A DNA stretch of 64,000 nt from a sulfur-oxidizing endosymbiont of Gigantopelta aegis (GCF_016097415.1 NZ_JAEHGE010000001.1:1909157-1973156), one strand, 5' to 3'. Positions 49,583 through 58,693 are shown, numbered from the stretch's first letter. The notes: generated from the letters alone by a model not told the origin. Made by a program: numbers and translations.

Positions 49583-51223
49583 TTATTCTGTTAAGCGATG
49601 TCTTGAACTCATAAACTGTATAAACCATTTGACTGTTTGTGGAGTTATTTCATCATTGCCACCATTGCCACCATTAGCTTCACTGCTGATAATTTCATGG
49701 CCATGCGTACCAATATACTGTATCCCGCCTGCTATCAGCTCACCATTGCTATTGATGATTGTCGTCCTGGTGTCTTCCACAATATTATCATTTTTAATGA
49801 TGCTTCGATTGGCAGTTGATGCATTTAAACCCGCTGCTGATAAAACCACATTATTTTCTAGGAACACTGTGTATGGAAATGACTTTAAACCGGTTATTCC
49901 ACCTAATATTGTATTTCTATAAACATAGATTTGTGGATTGGTATTTTTGCCATTGGCTGTTTGCCAGTTATAAACAAGTGCTCTAGTGCTTTTTGTTGAA
50001 TTTAAGGGATCAATTAATCGATTATAACTTATCTCTATTTCACTATTGGTGAATAATTGTGACTGCATTAAAATTTCAATCGCACCATAACTAAAGGAAC
50101 TGAGTGTTGAGGTATTACGTCTAACGGAAAAAGATTGAATGTCAGATTTCAGGAGAATACCTTGATATTTACCACTGGCATCCAAATTATTATTTAAAAG
50201 AATATTGTTTTCAATTACACCATATTTAATCGCATAGGCATCGACCAGTGGTGCAGAAAAATTCTTAATATTACAAGCCACTAAAGAAAAATAATATCTT
50301 AATTGACCGGGATTAAAAAATGTAATCGCTGCCGGGTTATCTCTACCGGTCAAGCCTCTGGATATTCCATCAAATTCAGTTTCAAAAAAAGTCATCCTTT
50401 TTTGTGGTGAATTTTGATTGAAAAACCAAAAATGTGCATTGTTAACATCATTTCTTGCATTGATAAATTTAAGCTTGGCGATGAAAATATCATCCTGATT
50501 ACCCACAAGCACTTTGGATGATTGATAATCAATGACAACCTTTTCGTTAGTATAGCCTAGCCAGACGGCGGGCTTTCTATTAGCATTTAATTCCAAATTA
50601 CCTTTTGCCGCCGGCCCTGTCAGTAAATGTGTGCCAGCTCGAAAATACACGATATAACCTGAATATTGAGTATCCGTGTCGCTATTATTATGCAGATCAG
50701 AAAACAATTTTAATGGACTGGCAATTGAACCATCGCCTGAAATAGGGGTAGTGGCATCAACAAAGATGAAGCCTGCTGTGGTTGCAGACACTGACCAACT
50801 GACTAAAATAGAGTTTCGTTCCTGATCGCTTACTCGTATAGTGACATTTTTGTCAGCACTGGGTGAACTGGGACGCCATGACAAGATACCATAGTCCTTG
50901 TCTGCAATGGTCGAACCGATAGTCATTCCAGTGGGAGCATCGAGTATTTCATACTTAAAAGGATAGGCCCCACCTTGTATCACGATAGGGATTCTATATT
51001 CAGCAATACCATTGGGATAGGCTTTTCGATGTCTGGCCCAGGAGTTGGTTTCATTGTCGGGGCGGGGATAAACTGCCGTCATTGGCATTTTAGATGCAAT
51101 GAAATGGCTGCTGGGTAATAACCAGTTATTTACTGCGCTATTTGTCGCGCTATTAAGTGCAGAATAAGCAGAATTGAGAGAACTGAGAAATAAAATGAGA
51201 CAGGCTATTAGTTTAGATGACAT
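49583..51223 (-). CDS. Secreted right-handed beta-helix (pectate-lyase-like) protein
   Basis: The 546-residue protein has a signal peptide (ending NSAYSA). An N-terminal Ig-like segment follows (YRIPIVIQGGAYPFKYEILDAPTG, ILSWRPSSPSADKNVTIRV). The long C-terminal region has the Asn-rich repeats of a parallel beta-helix (GVIENNILLNNNLD, SFSVRRNTSTLSS, EIEISYNRLIDP, IYVYRNTILGG, VFLENNVVLS). It probably binds or cleaves polysaccharide on the surface or outside the cell, but no catalytic set is recognisable. It is convergent with the CHASE2 gene. Confidence 0.75.
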   Translation of the reverse strand: MSSKLIACLILFLSSLNSAYSALNSATNSAVNNWLLPSSHFIASKMPMTAVYPRPDNETNSWARHRKAYPNGIAEYRIPIVIQGGAYPFKYEILDAPTGMTIGSTIADKDYGILSWRPSSPSADKNVTIRVSDQERNSILVSWSVSATTAGFIFVDATTPISGDGSIASPLKLFSDLHNNSDTDTQYSGYIVYFRAGTHLLTGPAAKGNLELNANRKPAVWLGYTNEKVVIDYQSSKVLVGNQDDIFIAKLKFINARNDVNNAHFWFFNQNSPQKRMTFFETEFDGISRGLTGRDNPAAITFFNPGQLRYYFSLVACNIKNFSAPLVDAYAIKYGVIENNILLNNNLDASGKYQGILLKSDIQSFSVRRNTSTLSSFSYGAIEILMQSQLFTNSEIEISYNRLIDPLNSTKSTRALVYNWQTANGKNTNPQIYVYRNTILGGITGLKSFPYTVFLENNVVLSAAGLNASTANRSIIKNDNIVEDTRTTIINSNGELIAGGIQYIGTHGHEIISSEANGGNGGNDEITPQTVKWFIQFMSSRHRLTE

Positions 51224-51414
51224 TTAAATCTCGGATTGTTAATGAATATCCCCAATATAACCTTTCGTCCTATCATTATTTGTGATAAAAACCGCAGTTT
51301 ATGTGACAGCGGTCTCGTGAATTTGTAAAGAGTTGGCCATTTGAAATTGTTTCGGCCAGATCACCTCAATGACTCCCAGATCAAGTCATGATCTGGGATT
51401 TGAATGACTTCCCT

Positions 51415-52179
51415 TTAACTTTCAATCTGATCTTTCATACGATAGCTTTTTCCTTCAATAACCACTGTCTGAGCATGATGCAGTAATCTATCCAGCAATG
51501 CTGAGGTCAATGTGCTGTCATTGTTAAAGATCTCTGGCCAGTCCTTAAAGGCACGATTGGTGGTGATCACCGTTGAGCCCACTTCATAACGACCAGAGAT
51601 GATTTGAAACAGCATATCGGCTCCATTCTTATCAATGGGTAAGTAGCCCAGTTCATCTAAAATGAGGATTTCAGGTTTAATGTATTTGCGCATTTCCAGT
51701 TTCAAACGACCCGATTTCTGTGCCACAATGAGTGAGTTAATGGCATCCACCGTATTTGTAAACAAGACCCGTTTTCCATTGAGACAGGCATGATGACCTA
51801 AGGCGGTGGCCAGATGCGTTTTTCCTAAGCCAACGCCACCCAGTAAAATAATATTAGTGTGTTGCTTTAAAAACTGTAGCCGAAAGAGATCCTTGATCTG
51901 CAGTTGATTAATTTTCTTTGGCCAGTTCCAACTGAACTGCTGTAGTGTTTTCACAAATGGGAATCGAGCCGTTTTCACTTTACGTTCAATTGCTCTTTCC
52001 TGTCGCCTATTATTTTCCAACTCAATTAACTGAGTCAGGTAATTAACATGAGACCAACTGTCTTTATTAGCCTTTAAAGCCGTCTCTTCATAATGCTCGG
52101 CAATACCAGGCAACTTAAGGTATTTCAACTGTTCAAGTAGTCTTTCGACTTCTTTATCAGTGGGCATATCAAGCGTCAT
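51415..52179 (-). CDS. istB: IS21 helper ATPase IstB
   Basis: The 254-residue AAA+ ATPase is of the DnaC/IstB type: Walker A LLGGVGLGKTHLATALGHHA, Walker B EILILDELGYLPI, and sensor TVITTNRAFKDWPEIF. IstB remodels target DNA and recruits the IstA transposase. The frame is intact. The ATG overlaps the istA stop, as usual for IS21. Confidence 0.93.
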   Translation of the reverse strand: MTLDMPTDKEVERLLEQLKYLKLPGIAEHYEETALKANKDSWSHVNYLTQLIELENNRRQERAIERKVKTARFPFVKTLQQFSWNWPKKINQLQIKDLFRLQFLKQHTNIILLGGVGLGKTHLATALGHHACLNGKRVLFTNTVDAINSLIVAQKSGRLKLEMRKYIKPEILILDELGYLPIDKNGADMLFQIISGRYEVGSTVITTNRAFKDWPEIFNNDSTLTSALLDRLLHHAQTVVIEGKSYRMKDQIES

Positions 52180-53165
52180 TTGTTTTCAACCCGACCTTTT
52201 TCATTGCCCTTACGAACGCCACAGGCTTTAATTCTAAAACCATAATGATGTGCAAAGTCTAAGTATTTAGGGTTAAAAACAATATCTTCTCCTGCAGGGC
52301 GAGAGAGGACACCCGTCTTCAAATTATCAATCATGACTTTTTCCGGCACGGCACCAAAGAACTCAAAAGCATGTTGATGACAGGCCAGAAAGTGTTCCAT
52401 GCTTTGTGATAAAGTGAATTCTACGTACATCATTCTGGAATGGCATAACACCATCACAAAGAAGTTCAGCTTGCGAGTGGTTTCACCCACTTGAATGGTT
52501 TTGTACAGGCCCCAGTCAACCTGAGCAGCTTCACCTGGTGCAAAGGCTAAGGTTAAAAAGCGGGCTTTCGTTTGGGTCGAACCTGATGAACATAACGTTT
52601 GACCACAGAGTAGCTCCCGTCATAACCCTCCTCCTGTACTCGTTGAAAGAGCTGAGTCGCCGTATAAGCATGCTTTTCCAGCAAACTGACAATATCATCC
52701 TTATAGGGATCGAGTTTGCTGTCTGGAATGGCATAACACCATCACAAAGAAGTTCAGCTTGCGAGTGGTTTCACCCACTTGAATGGTTTTGTACAGGCCC
52801 CAGTCAACCTGAGCAGCTTCACCTGGTGCAAAGGCTAAGGTTAAAAAGCGGGCTTTCGTTTGGGTCGAACCTGATGAACATAACGTTTGACCACAGAGTA
52901 GCTCCCGTCATAACCCTCCTCCTGTACTCGTTGAAAGAGCTGAGTCGCCGTATAAGCATGCTTTTCCAGCAAACTGACAATATCATCCTTATAGGGATCG
53001 AGTTTGCTGTTTTGTGCTGCCGGTTTCCGTGGTCGATAATGTTTTTCCTGTAGCCAGCTCTCTACTGTGCGGTGATCTCAGATCCATCTTTTGTGCAATC
53101 TGACCTACGTTCAGCTTATCCTGTTGATACTGTTTTATACGGCACCAGGCTTCATAATCAATCAT
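52176..53165 (-). pseudogene. istA: IS21 transposase IstA, frameshifted and internally duplicated
   Basis: Three pieces in different frames make up IstA. The N-terminus is MIDYEAWCRIKQYQQDKLNV. After an extra base near 53074 comes HRTVESWLQEKH through QLFQRVQEEGY. After a one-T loss (GCTTTTTAACC, 52842-52846 and again 52554-52558) comes AFAPGEAAQVDWG (catalytic Asp) and LNFFVMVLCHSRMMYVEF to NEKGRVENK. A perfect 288-bp tandem duplication lies inside. The C-terminal end after GRVE is also very short (IstA is normally 400-500 residues). It is not functional as written. Confidence 0.85.
52435..53010. repeat. Perfect 288-bp tandem duplication inside istA
   Basis: Positions 52435-52722 and 52723-53010 are identical in every base I compared, each beginning CTGGAATGGCATAACACC. 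The unit length is 96 codons. The identity indicates a very recent event, or a join made during assembly. There is no evident longer microhomology at the junction. Confidence 0.92.
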
Positions 53166-53184
53166 GATGGCCTCCAGCATTTAA

Positions 53185-53568
53185 TTATTTGAGTATTTGT
53201 TTTATGTGGACAGGTGAAGATGAGGTTTGTCTAACGGGGTCAGATTTGGCTGATGGGGATAAAGATAGGACTTGATACAAAGGATGTTTATAAGTGATTA
53301 GTTTGGCCTGAATGAGTTCTGTTCGTGCCTGAGTGAACTTTAATGTCCCTATATTCAACTGTTTCATTAAGCTCGGTTGTGAGTAATAACTCAGCCCATT
53401 TTGATCGGCAACGGTAAGTAAAAATAAATAAAATGCCATTGATTCACAAGAGCAAGACTCAAAGTGGCCATCACGAACCAGGCGGTGATCGATCCAACTG
53501 AACTGAGAGGGGATTTGACGTAATTGCCCTGGATTGGGCATAGGATGCTCGGTCATTGTTTTCTCCAT
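53185..53568 (-). CDS. IS21-associated accessory protein (helix-turn-helix-like)
   Basis: The 127-residue protein begins with two possible ATGs (MEKTM or MTEHP). The conserved-looking part is LRQIPSQFSWIDHRLVRDGHFESC, CESMAFYLFLLTVADQNGLSYYSQPSLMKQLNIG and ELIQAKLITYKHPLYQVLSL. This has the look of a winged-helix replication or partition protein (presence of YLFLLTVADxxGLSYYS before a recognition helix). I recall similar proteins next to IS21 transposase genes. Its role is unknown; it could regulate or assist IstA/IstB. Confidence 0.65.
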   Translation of the reverse strand: MEKTMTEHPMPNPGQLRQIPSQFSWIDHRLVRDGHFESCSCESMAFYLFLLTVADQNGLSYYSQPSLMKQLNIGTLKFTQARTELIQAKLITYKHPLYQVLSLSPSAKSDPVRQTSSSPVHIKQILK

Positions 53569-53734
53569 GTTTTAGGTGAGTGTTGAGTAAAAGAGCCTCG
53601 CCTAATTCTCGCAGTTTCAGACCACTCTCGACTATGTCATCTTGTAACGTACTACCGATAAGATGTGCAATTAATCCTATTAAAACAGTGGGTTGGGACT
53701 TTAAGATCTCTTGTAACGCATTGGCGTTAAGATC

Positions 53735-55090
53735 GGCTCTTCTCCGCTTTGATGAGTGAGGGTTTACCCAAAATAGAACATACTCTGCTCATCAGGAATG
53801 GAGGTTTGCCTGATTTTAAGTTTAAAATATTCGGTATCCCGAATCCCTCTGGCCCTTTTTCTTATTAAGCCAATACTGACATTGCCTGCTTCAATTCTAG
53901 CGGATGTCAGCTGATGTTTTGCATAGTTGCAAATACCATCTTTATTCTTTCTCATTGAGCGAGCAAATGTTTTTAAGTAGCTCATATTGCTTTGATCAGC
54001 CATGACACACCATTGCTCTAATTCATCTTTCATTTCAGTCACGTCATTGTTATTCCATAGTGCTTGTAACTGTTCTTTCATCAGATATAAAATATTTAAA
54101 TTCTGATTTTCTGATAACAGGTTATTCAATCGGTCAGATTGTTTCTCAGTGAGCTTGTCTTCATTTTTTAGTAGCAAGTAATAGCATCCCTTGAGTAAAT
54201 CTTTTCCAGGCTTGCTGGCTCGTCTGAATTCAATCCTACGTTGATTTTTTATCACGTTAGAGAAATTCTTCATGACATGAAATCGATCAAAAACAATATC
54301 TGCATTGGGCAATATTTCTCTCACTGATTTTTGATACGCGGGCCCCATGTCCATGGCCACCGCCTCTATTTTTTCAGTGGTTTCCTTCGGTATTCGTTTT
54401 AAAAACTTTGTAAATACATCTGAAGTTCGACCTGTTTCTACCCCGATTAAATGTCCTTCAACCATATCATAAATGACCGTCATATAATCATGGCCTTTTG
54501 CTCTGGCCACTTCATCAACACCGATATATTTTAAGTCCTTTAATTTTTCGGGCTCTAATGCAGGCAATGTTTTTTCAAGATAAGCTTTGTCAATATTCTT
54601 AACGGTTTCCCAACGTATATTGAGATGCCTGGAAACAGCCTGAATGCTGATATGACGACAAAGACCACTAATCATATGACAAAATCGTTGTGTAAAACGA
54701 CAGCCTTTATCAACAAAGTCACATCGCTCTATTCGGCGTTCATTTTTACTGATACAAACCTGAGCTAACTCAATTTCCAGATAGCATGGATAGCCCATAA
54801 ATGGCACATCACGTACTTGTCTTTTTATGTATCGATTTATCGTCCCTTGCTGACCGGTTAAGGGATCAATTACCTTCCTTCGCTTGTCTCTTTGACAGAT
54901 TATATGAACTGTCTCATGGTGTTTATTTAACGTTATTTCATTGACTCTTTGGCCAGTCAGTCCCAAAATGGTGGGTGAGATGTTGATACTCATATTACCT
55001 ATTGCTTATAAAACCTTCAGAAGCTTTATATTTCAACAGGTTTCTTGAATATTAGCATCTTTCTTCACTCATCAAAGCGGAGAAGAGCCT
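53735..55090 (-). mobile_element. ISL3-family insertion sequence, intact
   Basis: The 1,356-bp element has perfect 25-bp terminal inverted repeats beginning GGCTCTTCTCCGCTTTGATG. An exact 8-bp target duplication, TTAAGATC, flanks it (53727-53734 and 55091-55098). The transposase frame is complete. It is the most recently active-looking element of the window and sits in the zinc-ribbon gene of the IS21 element. Confidence 0.95.
53764..54993 (-). CDS. ISL3-family transposase
   Basis: The 409-residue DDE transposase has the family pattern. The N-terminal ribbon/HTH part includes SGLCRHISIQAVSRHLNIRW. The catalytic domain has YIGVDEVARAKGHDYMTVIY (first Asp), VAMDMGPAYQKSVREILPNA (second Asp) and FDRFHVMKNFSNVI. 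The C-terminal catalytic Glu is within ARIEAGNVSIGLIRKRARG-type sequence. Ribosome site and length are normal. Confidence 0.93.
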   Translation of the reverse strand: MSINISPTILGLTGQRVNEITLNKHHETVHIICQRDKRRKVIDPLTGQQGTINRYIKRQVRDVPFMGYPCYLEIELAQVCISKNERRIERCDFVDKGCRFTQRFCHMISGLCRHISIQAVSRHLNIRWETVKNIDKAYLEKTLPALEPEKLKDLKYIGVDEVARAKGHDYMTVIYDMVEGHLIGVETGRTSDVFTKFLKRIPKETTEKIEAVAMDMGPAYQKSVREILPNADIVFDRFHVMKNFSNVIKNQRRIEFRRASKPGKDLLKGCYYLLLKNEDKLTEKQSDRLNNLLSENQNLNILYLMKEQLQALWNNNDVTEMKDELEQWCVMADQSNMSYLKTFARSMRKNKDGICNYAKHQLTSARIEAGNVSIGLIRKRARGIRDTEYFKLKIRQTSIPDEQSMFYFG

Positions 55091-55724
55091 TAAGATCGTC
55101 TGTTTTCTCTTTTTTATATCAATCGCTTGCGTGATTAAGGTATCTTGTAACGGTAATGGGTTATCCAATGATTGTTGTACAATTTTCCAGTATTTTGGAT
55201 TTTGGGAACGCCATTGCTGAACACGCTGGACATTGACAGTGCCACAGAAGTAGTTTTTATTTTGAGGTTTTTGCAGCCATTTTTTTTTTTGACTGGCGGC
55301 CTTACTGGCTTGTCGACACTCAGGTGCTGAGCAGAATTTCTGACGACCTTTAGAGCGGGGGTTGGGTTTGAAAAAAGTGTGGCAGTGCAAGCACTTGCAA
55401 GTTCCTGAACGTGGCATTGAGTATTTCCTCTACCTGAGATAGTTGAGGAAAAGCAAGAAAAAGTACAGCAAAGAAAAGAACGGAAGAAGACAGAAGAAAA
55501 TCCAAGTAGAACAAAAGATTTTTTTTAAAAATTGGGAAGAAAAAGCAGAAGAAGAAATGACATTTTCAAATGGCCAAGATTAGGACACTTTCAGGAGACC
55601 CCTGACAGTCCATAATGCTTTTGCAGTTTGGGATTTAAAGATTTCCATTGTTCAGATAAGATATCTTAGATTCAACTCATAAGTGCAACACTATTTGGTT
55701 GTATTTGTGATATTTGCTGGTTTA

Positions 55725-55796
55725 TCGCTGGCTCATGAAATTCCCGGGGTGGCCGAGCGTAGCGATGGCCACCCCGGGAATTTCATGAGCCAGCGA
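55725..55796. promoter_or_regulatory. Perfect 30-bp hairpin in the IS30 leader
   Basis: Arms 55725-55754 and 55767-55796 are exact reverse complements over 30 bp (core CATGAAATTCCCGGGGTGGC), with a 12-base loop GAGCGTAGCGAT. It is much more GC-rich than its surroundings. About 15 bases later comes an A-rich stretch (T-rich on the other strand), so on the minus strand it could terminate transcription. On the plus strand it could block read-through into the transposase gene. It might also be an independent palindrome inserted in the IS. Confidence 0.85.
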
Positions 55797-55912
55797 CGTG
55801 CCTGACGGCGCTACTAAAAAAAAATCATCATAAGTACAGTAATGATTTGCTCGAAAAAATGGCCAATTGCTTGTAAAATCGGCCATTTTCTCCTGCAAGA
55901 GTAAAGTGACTT

Positions 55913-56857
55913 ATGAGAACTTACAAGCAATTGACACAAGAACAAAGATACTACATTTCGACTGAGATTAAAAATGGCATTTCCCAGTCTAAAATTGCTC
56001 AGGCGATTGAGGTGAGTAAATCTACTATATGCCGTGAAATTAAACGCAACGCTGGTTTACGTGGCTATCGATTTAAGCAAGCTCAAGAAAAAGCCGTTAA
56101 GCGTCGCTACAATGCTTCTAAAGCAATTAAAATGACGGATGACATGATTGCCCTTATTGATGAAAAGCTTTCACAGCACCAGTGGAGTCCTGAACAGATA
56201 TCAGGTTGGTTACTGAATGACAAAATGCTACTTCTTAGCCATGAACGTATTTATCAACACATATGGGATGATAAGAAGCAAGGTGGTGATTTACATCAGT
56301 ATTTAAGGCGTCAGGGAAAGAAATACCAAAAGCGTGGTAGTAACGGTAAAAGCAGTCGAGGACAAATAATTAATCGAATTTCCATTGATGACCGTCCTAA
56401 GATTGTTGATGATAAACGTCGTGTTGGTGACTGGGAAATTGATACAGTGATCGGTAAAGGACACAGTGGTGCTCTGGTCACGATTGTAGAAAGAAAAACG
56501 CTTTACACATTAGTAGCAAGAGTGAATGGCAAACAGGCTGATTGGGTGACACAAGCAACAATACAATTGCTTAAACCCTTTAAAGACAGGCTTCATAGTA
56601 TTACCGCAGACAATGGCAAAGAGTTTGCTTATCATGAGCAGGTAAGCAAAGCTCTTGATACAGCATTTTATTTTGCCCACCCTTATTCTTCATGGGAGCG
56701 AGGGTTAAATGAAAATACTAATGGACTGATTAGACAATATTTTCCTAAAGATACAGACTTTAAAGAAGTGACTGATAAAGAGGTTTACAACATGATGGAA
56801 AACTTAATAATAGACCTAGAAAGGCACTCGGCTTTCAAACACCATTCCAGGCAATGA
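55913..56857 (+). CDS. IS30-family transposase
   Basis: The 314-residue protein has an N-terminal HTH (YKQLTQEQRYYISTEIKNGI, SQSKIAQAIEVSKSTICREI) and the IS30 catalytic domain. The domain includes SPEQISGWL, HERIYQHIW and GRGQIINRISI-type sequence. The acidic triad is in GDWEIDTVIGKGHSG, SITADNGKEFAYHE, and WERGLNENTNGLIRQYFPK. The frame is complete with a normal start. Confidence 0.95.
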   Translation: MRTYKQLTQEQRYYISTEIKNGISQSKIAQAIEVSKSTICREIKRNAGLRGYRFKQAQEKAVKRRYNASKAIKMTDDMIALIDEKLSQHQWSPEQISGWLLNDKMLLLSHERIYQHIWDDKKQGGDLHQYLRRQGKKYQKRGSNGKSSRGQIINRISIDDRPKIVDDKRRVGDWEIDTVIGKGHSGALVTIVERKTLYTLVARVNGKQADWVTQATIQLLKPFKDRLHSITADNGKEFAYHEQVSKALDTAFYFAHPYSSWERGLNENTNGLIRQYFPKDTDFKEVTDKEVYNMMENLIIDLERHSAFKHHSRQ

Positions 56858-56919
56858 AAAAATCATTTGCAAGAACTGGAATTTCCTGCGTTGCACTTCA
56901 GAGTTGAATCCGCGTATTT

Positions 56920-58224
56920 TTAAACATGATAGCTTTCCTCTTTTACTGTATTAGGCGTCTTTTTTATTTCTTCAAGCAGATATATTGCCAGCACTAATAT
57001 TGCTAGATTTTTTACTATAGGTGCAAAGGGGTGTAACCAGAACATTGGGATTGTGATGGTCAAAATAATACTATAAATGAGCATCACAGTAATTTGTCCA
57101 TAGAGACTCCATTGCATTAGGCGTGCATTCCATAAACCCAGCCATAACAATATACCCAGCACCATGTCAGCCAGAGCGGCTATAATGATGATGCTATCCC
57201 CCCAATTTCCTTTGATGCCCATGAGTAACATTAATTCACGGCTAAGCTCAATATTTATGATTGAACTCAGTCCAGAAATTATCCATATAATTCCTAGCAC
57301 TAGACTATTGATATAAAATAATTTTTTTAATTGTATACGCTTGCTAAAGCAGGGGGTGGCTTTGTGTGCCAGCAATGATTCTGATGCGCTCTGGGGCAGA
57401 GAATTTTTTAGTGTACTTAATTTTTTATTTGAATAATCAGCCAGCATTGCGGTTCTGGATTGATTAAATGCACCAATGGATAATGTTGGAAAATAATAAA
57501 ATAAGGTATTAATTAATTGGCGTGGTATGATAAAAAAATGACCCTTATTTAAGCCCATCCAATGGCGAAGTTTATTAAGTAGTTCCTCCATCGTTTCAGG
57601 TTTAGCAATTAATATTGCGGTTAAACTCTTTTCTGGCCAATGACCAATTTTTTGTTCTATGAACTCGGTTAATTGATAAATACTGATAAGAGGGATTTTT
57701 TCTTGTCGATCAAATACCAGTGGAATGATGTATAAGCTGGCAAGTAAGCTGAGTTGCTGTGTGGTTCTTCCTTGTTCGCCAAGCACAATACCGGGATATA
57801 AAACAATGTTGGGCAATTCATGTGAGAGTAAATATTGATCCGCATTGCGTTTGCTTTGTAAAAATTCGCTGACAGGGCTCTCTTGCTCTGCACCAATGGC
57901 AGAAATTTGAATGACTTTAATTTTACATTCTCTGCAAGCCTCGAAGAGTCGCTTGGGACCAAGATCATGGACTTGGGAAAAGCTATCTTTATTGGCTGGG
58001 TTCTGACTCACCTGCTGGTAAATCCCCACGGTGTTGATCACCAGATCGATATTCTGTAATTGCTGCAACCATACTGCTTGGCTTTGTTGGAAGCTAAATT
58101 GTTGCCAGTTTATGCCAGAGATTTTATGCCGACTACTGCCAATGAGATGGTGGCCTGATTGACGTAGAGCTTGATAGAGGTGTTGGCCAATAAAGCCACT
58201 TACACCAACGATTAATATATTCAT
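56920..58224 (-). CDS. NAD(P)-binding SDR-like protein fused to a DoxX-like membrane domain
   Basis: The protein has about 434 residues from ATG 58224 (MNILIVGVSGFIGQHLYQAL). Residues 1-290 form an atypical SDR: Rossmann GVSGFIGQ, LVINTVGIYQQ, VIQISAIGAE, and NIVLYPGIVLGEQG. The C-terminal 130 residues have four hydrophobic segments (INSLVLGIIWIISGLSSIIN, GDSIIIIAALADMVLGILLW, TVMLIYSIILTI, VKNLAILVLAIYLLEE) like DoxX/DUF4499 proteins. It probably acts on a lipid or quinone-like substrate at the membrane. The next gene upstream (DUF2269) is 10 bp away and membrane-bound, so the two likely form one complex. Confidence 0.85.
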   Translation of the reverse strand: MNILIVGVSGFIGQHLYQALRQSGHHLIGSSRHKISGINWQQFSFQQSQAVWLQQLQNIDLVINTVGIYQQVSQNPANKDSFSQVHDLGPKRLFEACRECKIKVIQISAIGAEQESPVSEFLQSKRNADQYLLSHELPNIVLYPGIVLGEQGRTTQQLSLLASLYIIPLVFDRQEKIPLISIYQLTEFIEQKIGHWPEKSLTAILIAKPETMEELLNKLRHWMGLNKGHFFIIPRQLINTLFYYFPTLSIGAFNQSRTAMLADYSNKKLSTLKNSLPQSASESLLAHKATPCFSKRIQLKKLFYINSLVLGIIWIISGLSSIINIELSRELMLLMGIKGNWGDSIIIIAALADMVLGILLWLGLWNARLMQWSLYGQITVMLIYSIILTITIPMFWLHPFAPIVKNLAILVLAIYLLEEIKKTPNTVKEESYHV

Positions 58225-58234
58225 TGTATTGCCC

Positions 58235-58693
58235 TTATAGGTTAAAAAATGGTTTATACACCATGAAGGCATAAAGAATAATGACGCTCGGAAATGCCAT
58301 AATGCCTAATATCAGCCAAATTTTCATACGCAGTTTATACTGGGTATCGGGAGTTTTCAGTTGCAGGGCTCTATCTCGTAACCAAATTTGCAACCAGACC
58401 ACAGGGAGCCAGCAAAGACCAACAAAAAGGTACAGTCCTAATACGGATAAACTCCAAGGGGAAGTCCATTCAATGCCTAAGGCATTTAATAAGTACAAGC
58501 CCGTGACTAATTGAATAATGACCGTGGGTGTCGTAAAGCAAAAATCTGCCAGTACAACAATACGGTTAGTTTCAGCCATAGCAATCATATTGCCACTTCG
58601 ATAGGCCATAAACATGTAAAAGGCACTACCAAGGCCGGTGCCAAATAATAATGTTGCACTGATGATGTGAATTAATTTTATACTGAGGTACAT
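58235..58693 (-). CDS. DUF2269 family integral membrane protein
   Basis: The protein has about 152 residues from MYLSIKLIHIISATLLFGTG (58693), with four transmembrane helices. The family pattern includes GLGSAFYMF, TNRIVVLADFCFTTPTVIIQLVTG and PVVWLQIWLRDRA. DUF2269 genes are often paired with SDR-DoxX fusion genes, as seen here. The function is unknown. A start eight codons earlier is possible but lacks a good ribosome site. Confidence 0.85.
   Translation of the reverse strand: MYLSIKLIHIISATLLFGTGLGSAFYMFMAYRSGNMIAMAETNRIVVLADFCFTTPTVIIQLVTGLYLLNALGIEWTSPWSLSVLGLYLFVGLCWLPVVWLQIWLRDRALQLKTPDTQYKLRMKIWLILGIMAFPSVIILYAFMVYKPFFNL

Larger units (their letters stand above)
53471..55417 (-). pseudogene. 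IS21-associated zinc-ribbon protein, split by ISL3 and frameshifted
   Basis: The 5' part encodes a Cys4-type zinc ribbon (CKCLHCHTFFKPNPRSKGRQKFC...ECRQASKAASQKKWLQ) followed by YFCGTVNVQRVQQWRSQNPKYWK. The frame then slips at an A6 run (DIKKRKQ); one more A gives DIKKEKTDDLNANALQEILKS. That runs through the ISL3 insertion point into QPTVLIGLIAHLIGSTLQDD and LKLRELGEALLLN just before the HTH-like gene. The exact end is uncertain, with a possible overlap. The function is unknown; DNA or RNA binding is suggested by the ribbon. Confidence 0.7.
51324..55587 (-). mobile_element. IS21-family element with two extra genes, carrying a nested ISL3
   Basis: Matching ends (TTGGCCATTTGAAATTG near 51333 and TTGGCCATTTGAAAATG read inward from 55579) bound a region of about 4.26 kb, or 2.9 kb without the ISL3. 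In transcription order it holds a zinc-ribbon gene, an HTH-like gene, istA and istB. The exact terminal bases are uncertain and no target duplication was found. The istA and zinc-ribbon genes are broken, so the element is probably immobile now. Confidence 0.7.
55669..56910 (+). mobile_element. IS30-family insertion sequence
   Basis: The ends GATTCAACTCATAAGTGCAA and, read inward from the right, GATTCAACTCTGAAGTGCAA bound 1,242 bp with one intact transposase gene. The leader between the left end and the gene is about 240 bp and contains a very strong hairpin (55725-55796). It lies about 80 bp beyond the IS21 end, and those 80 bp hold no gene. Confidence 0.85.

Noticed and set aside
52538-53053. 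171-residue plus-strand ORF in the istA region
   Set aside because: It is created by the 288-bp duplication on the strand opposite istA, with the same peptide twice and no coding features.
55740-55780. tRNA-like GGTGGCCGAGCG string
   Set aside because: It belongs to a perfect 30-bp palindrome; no acceptor, anticodon or T-loop pattern follows.
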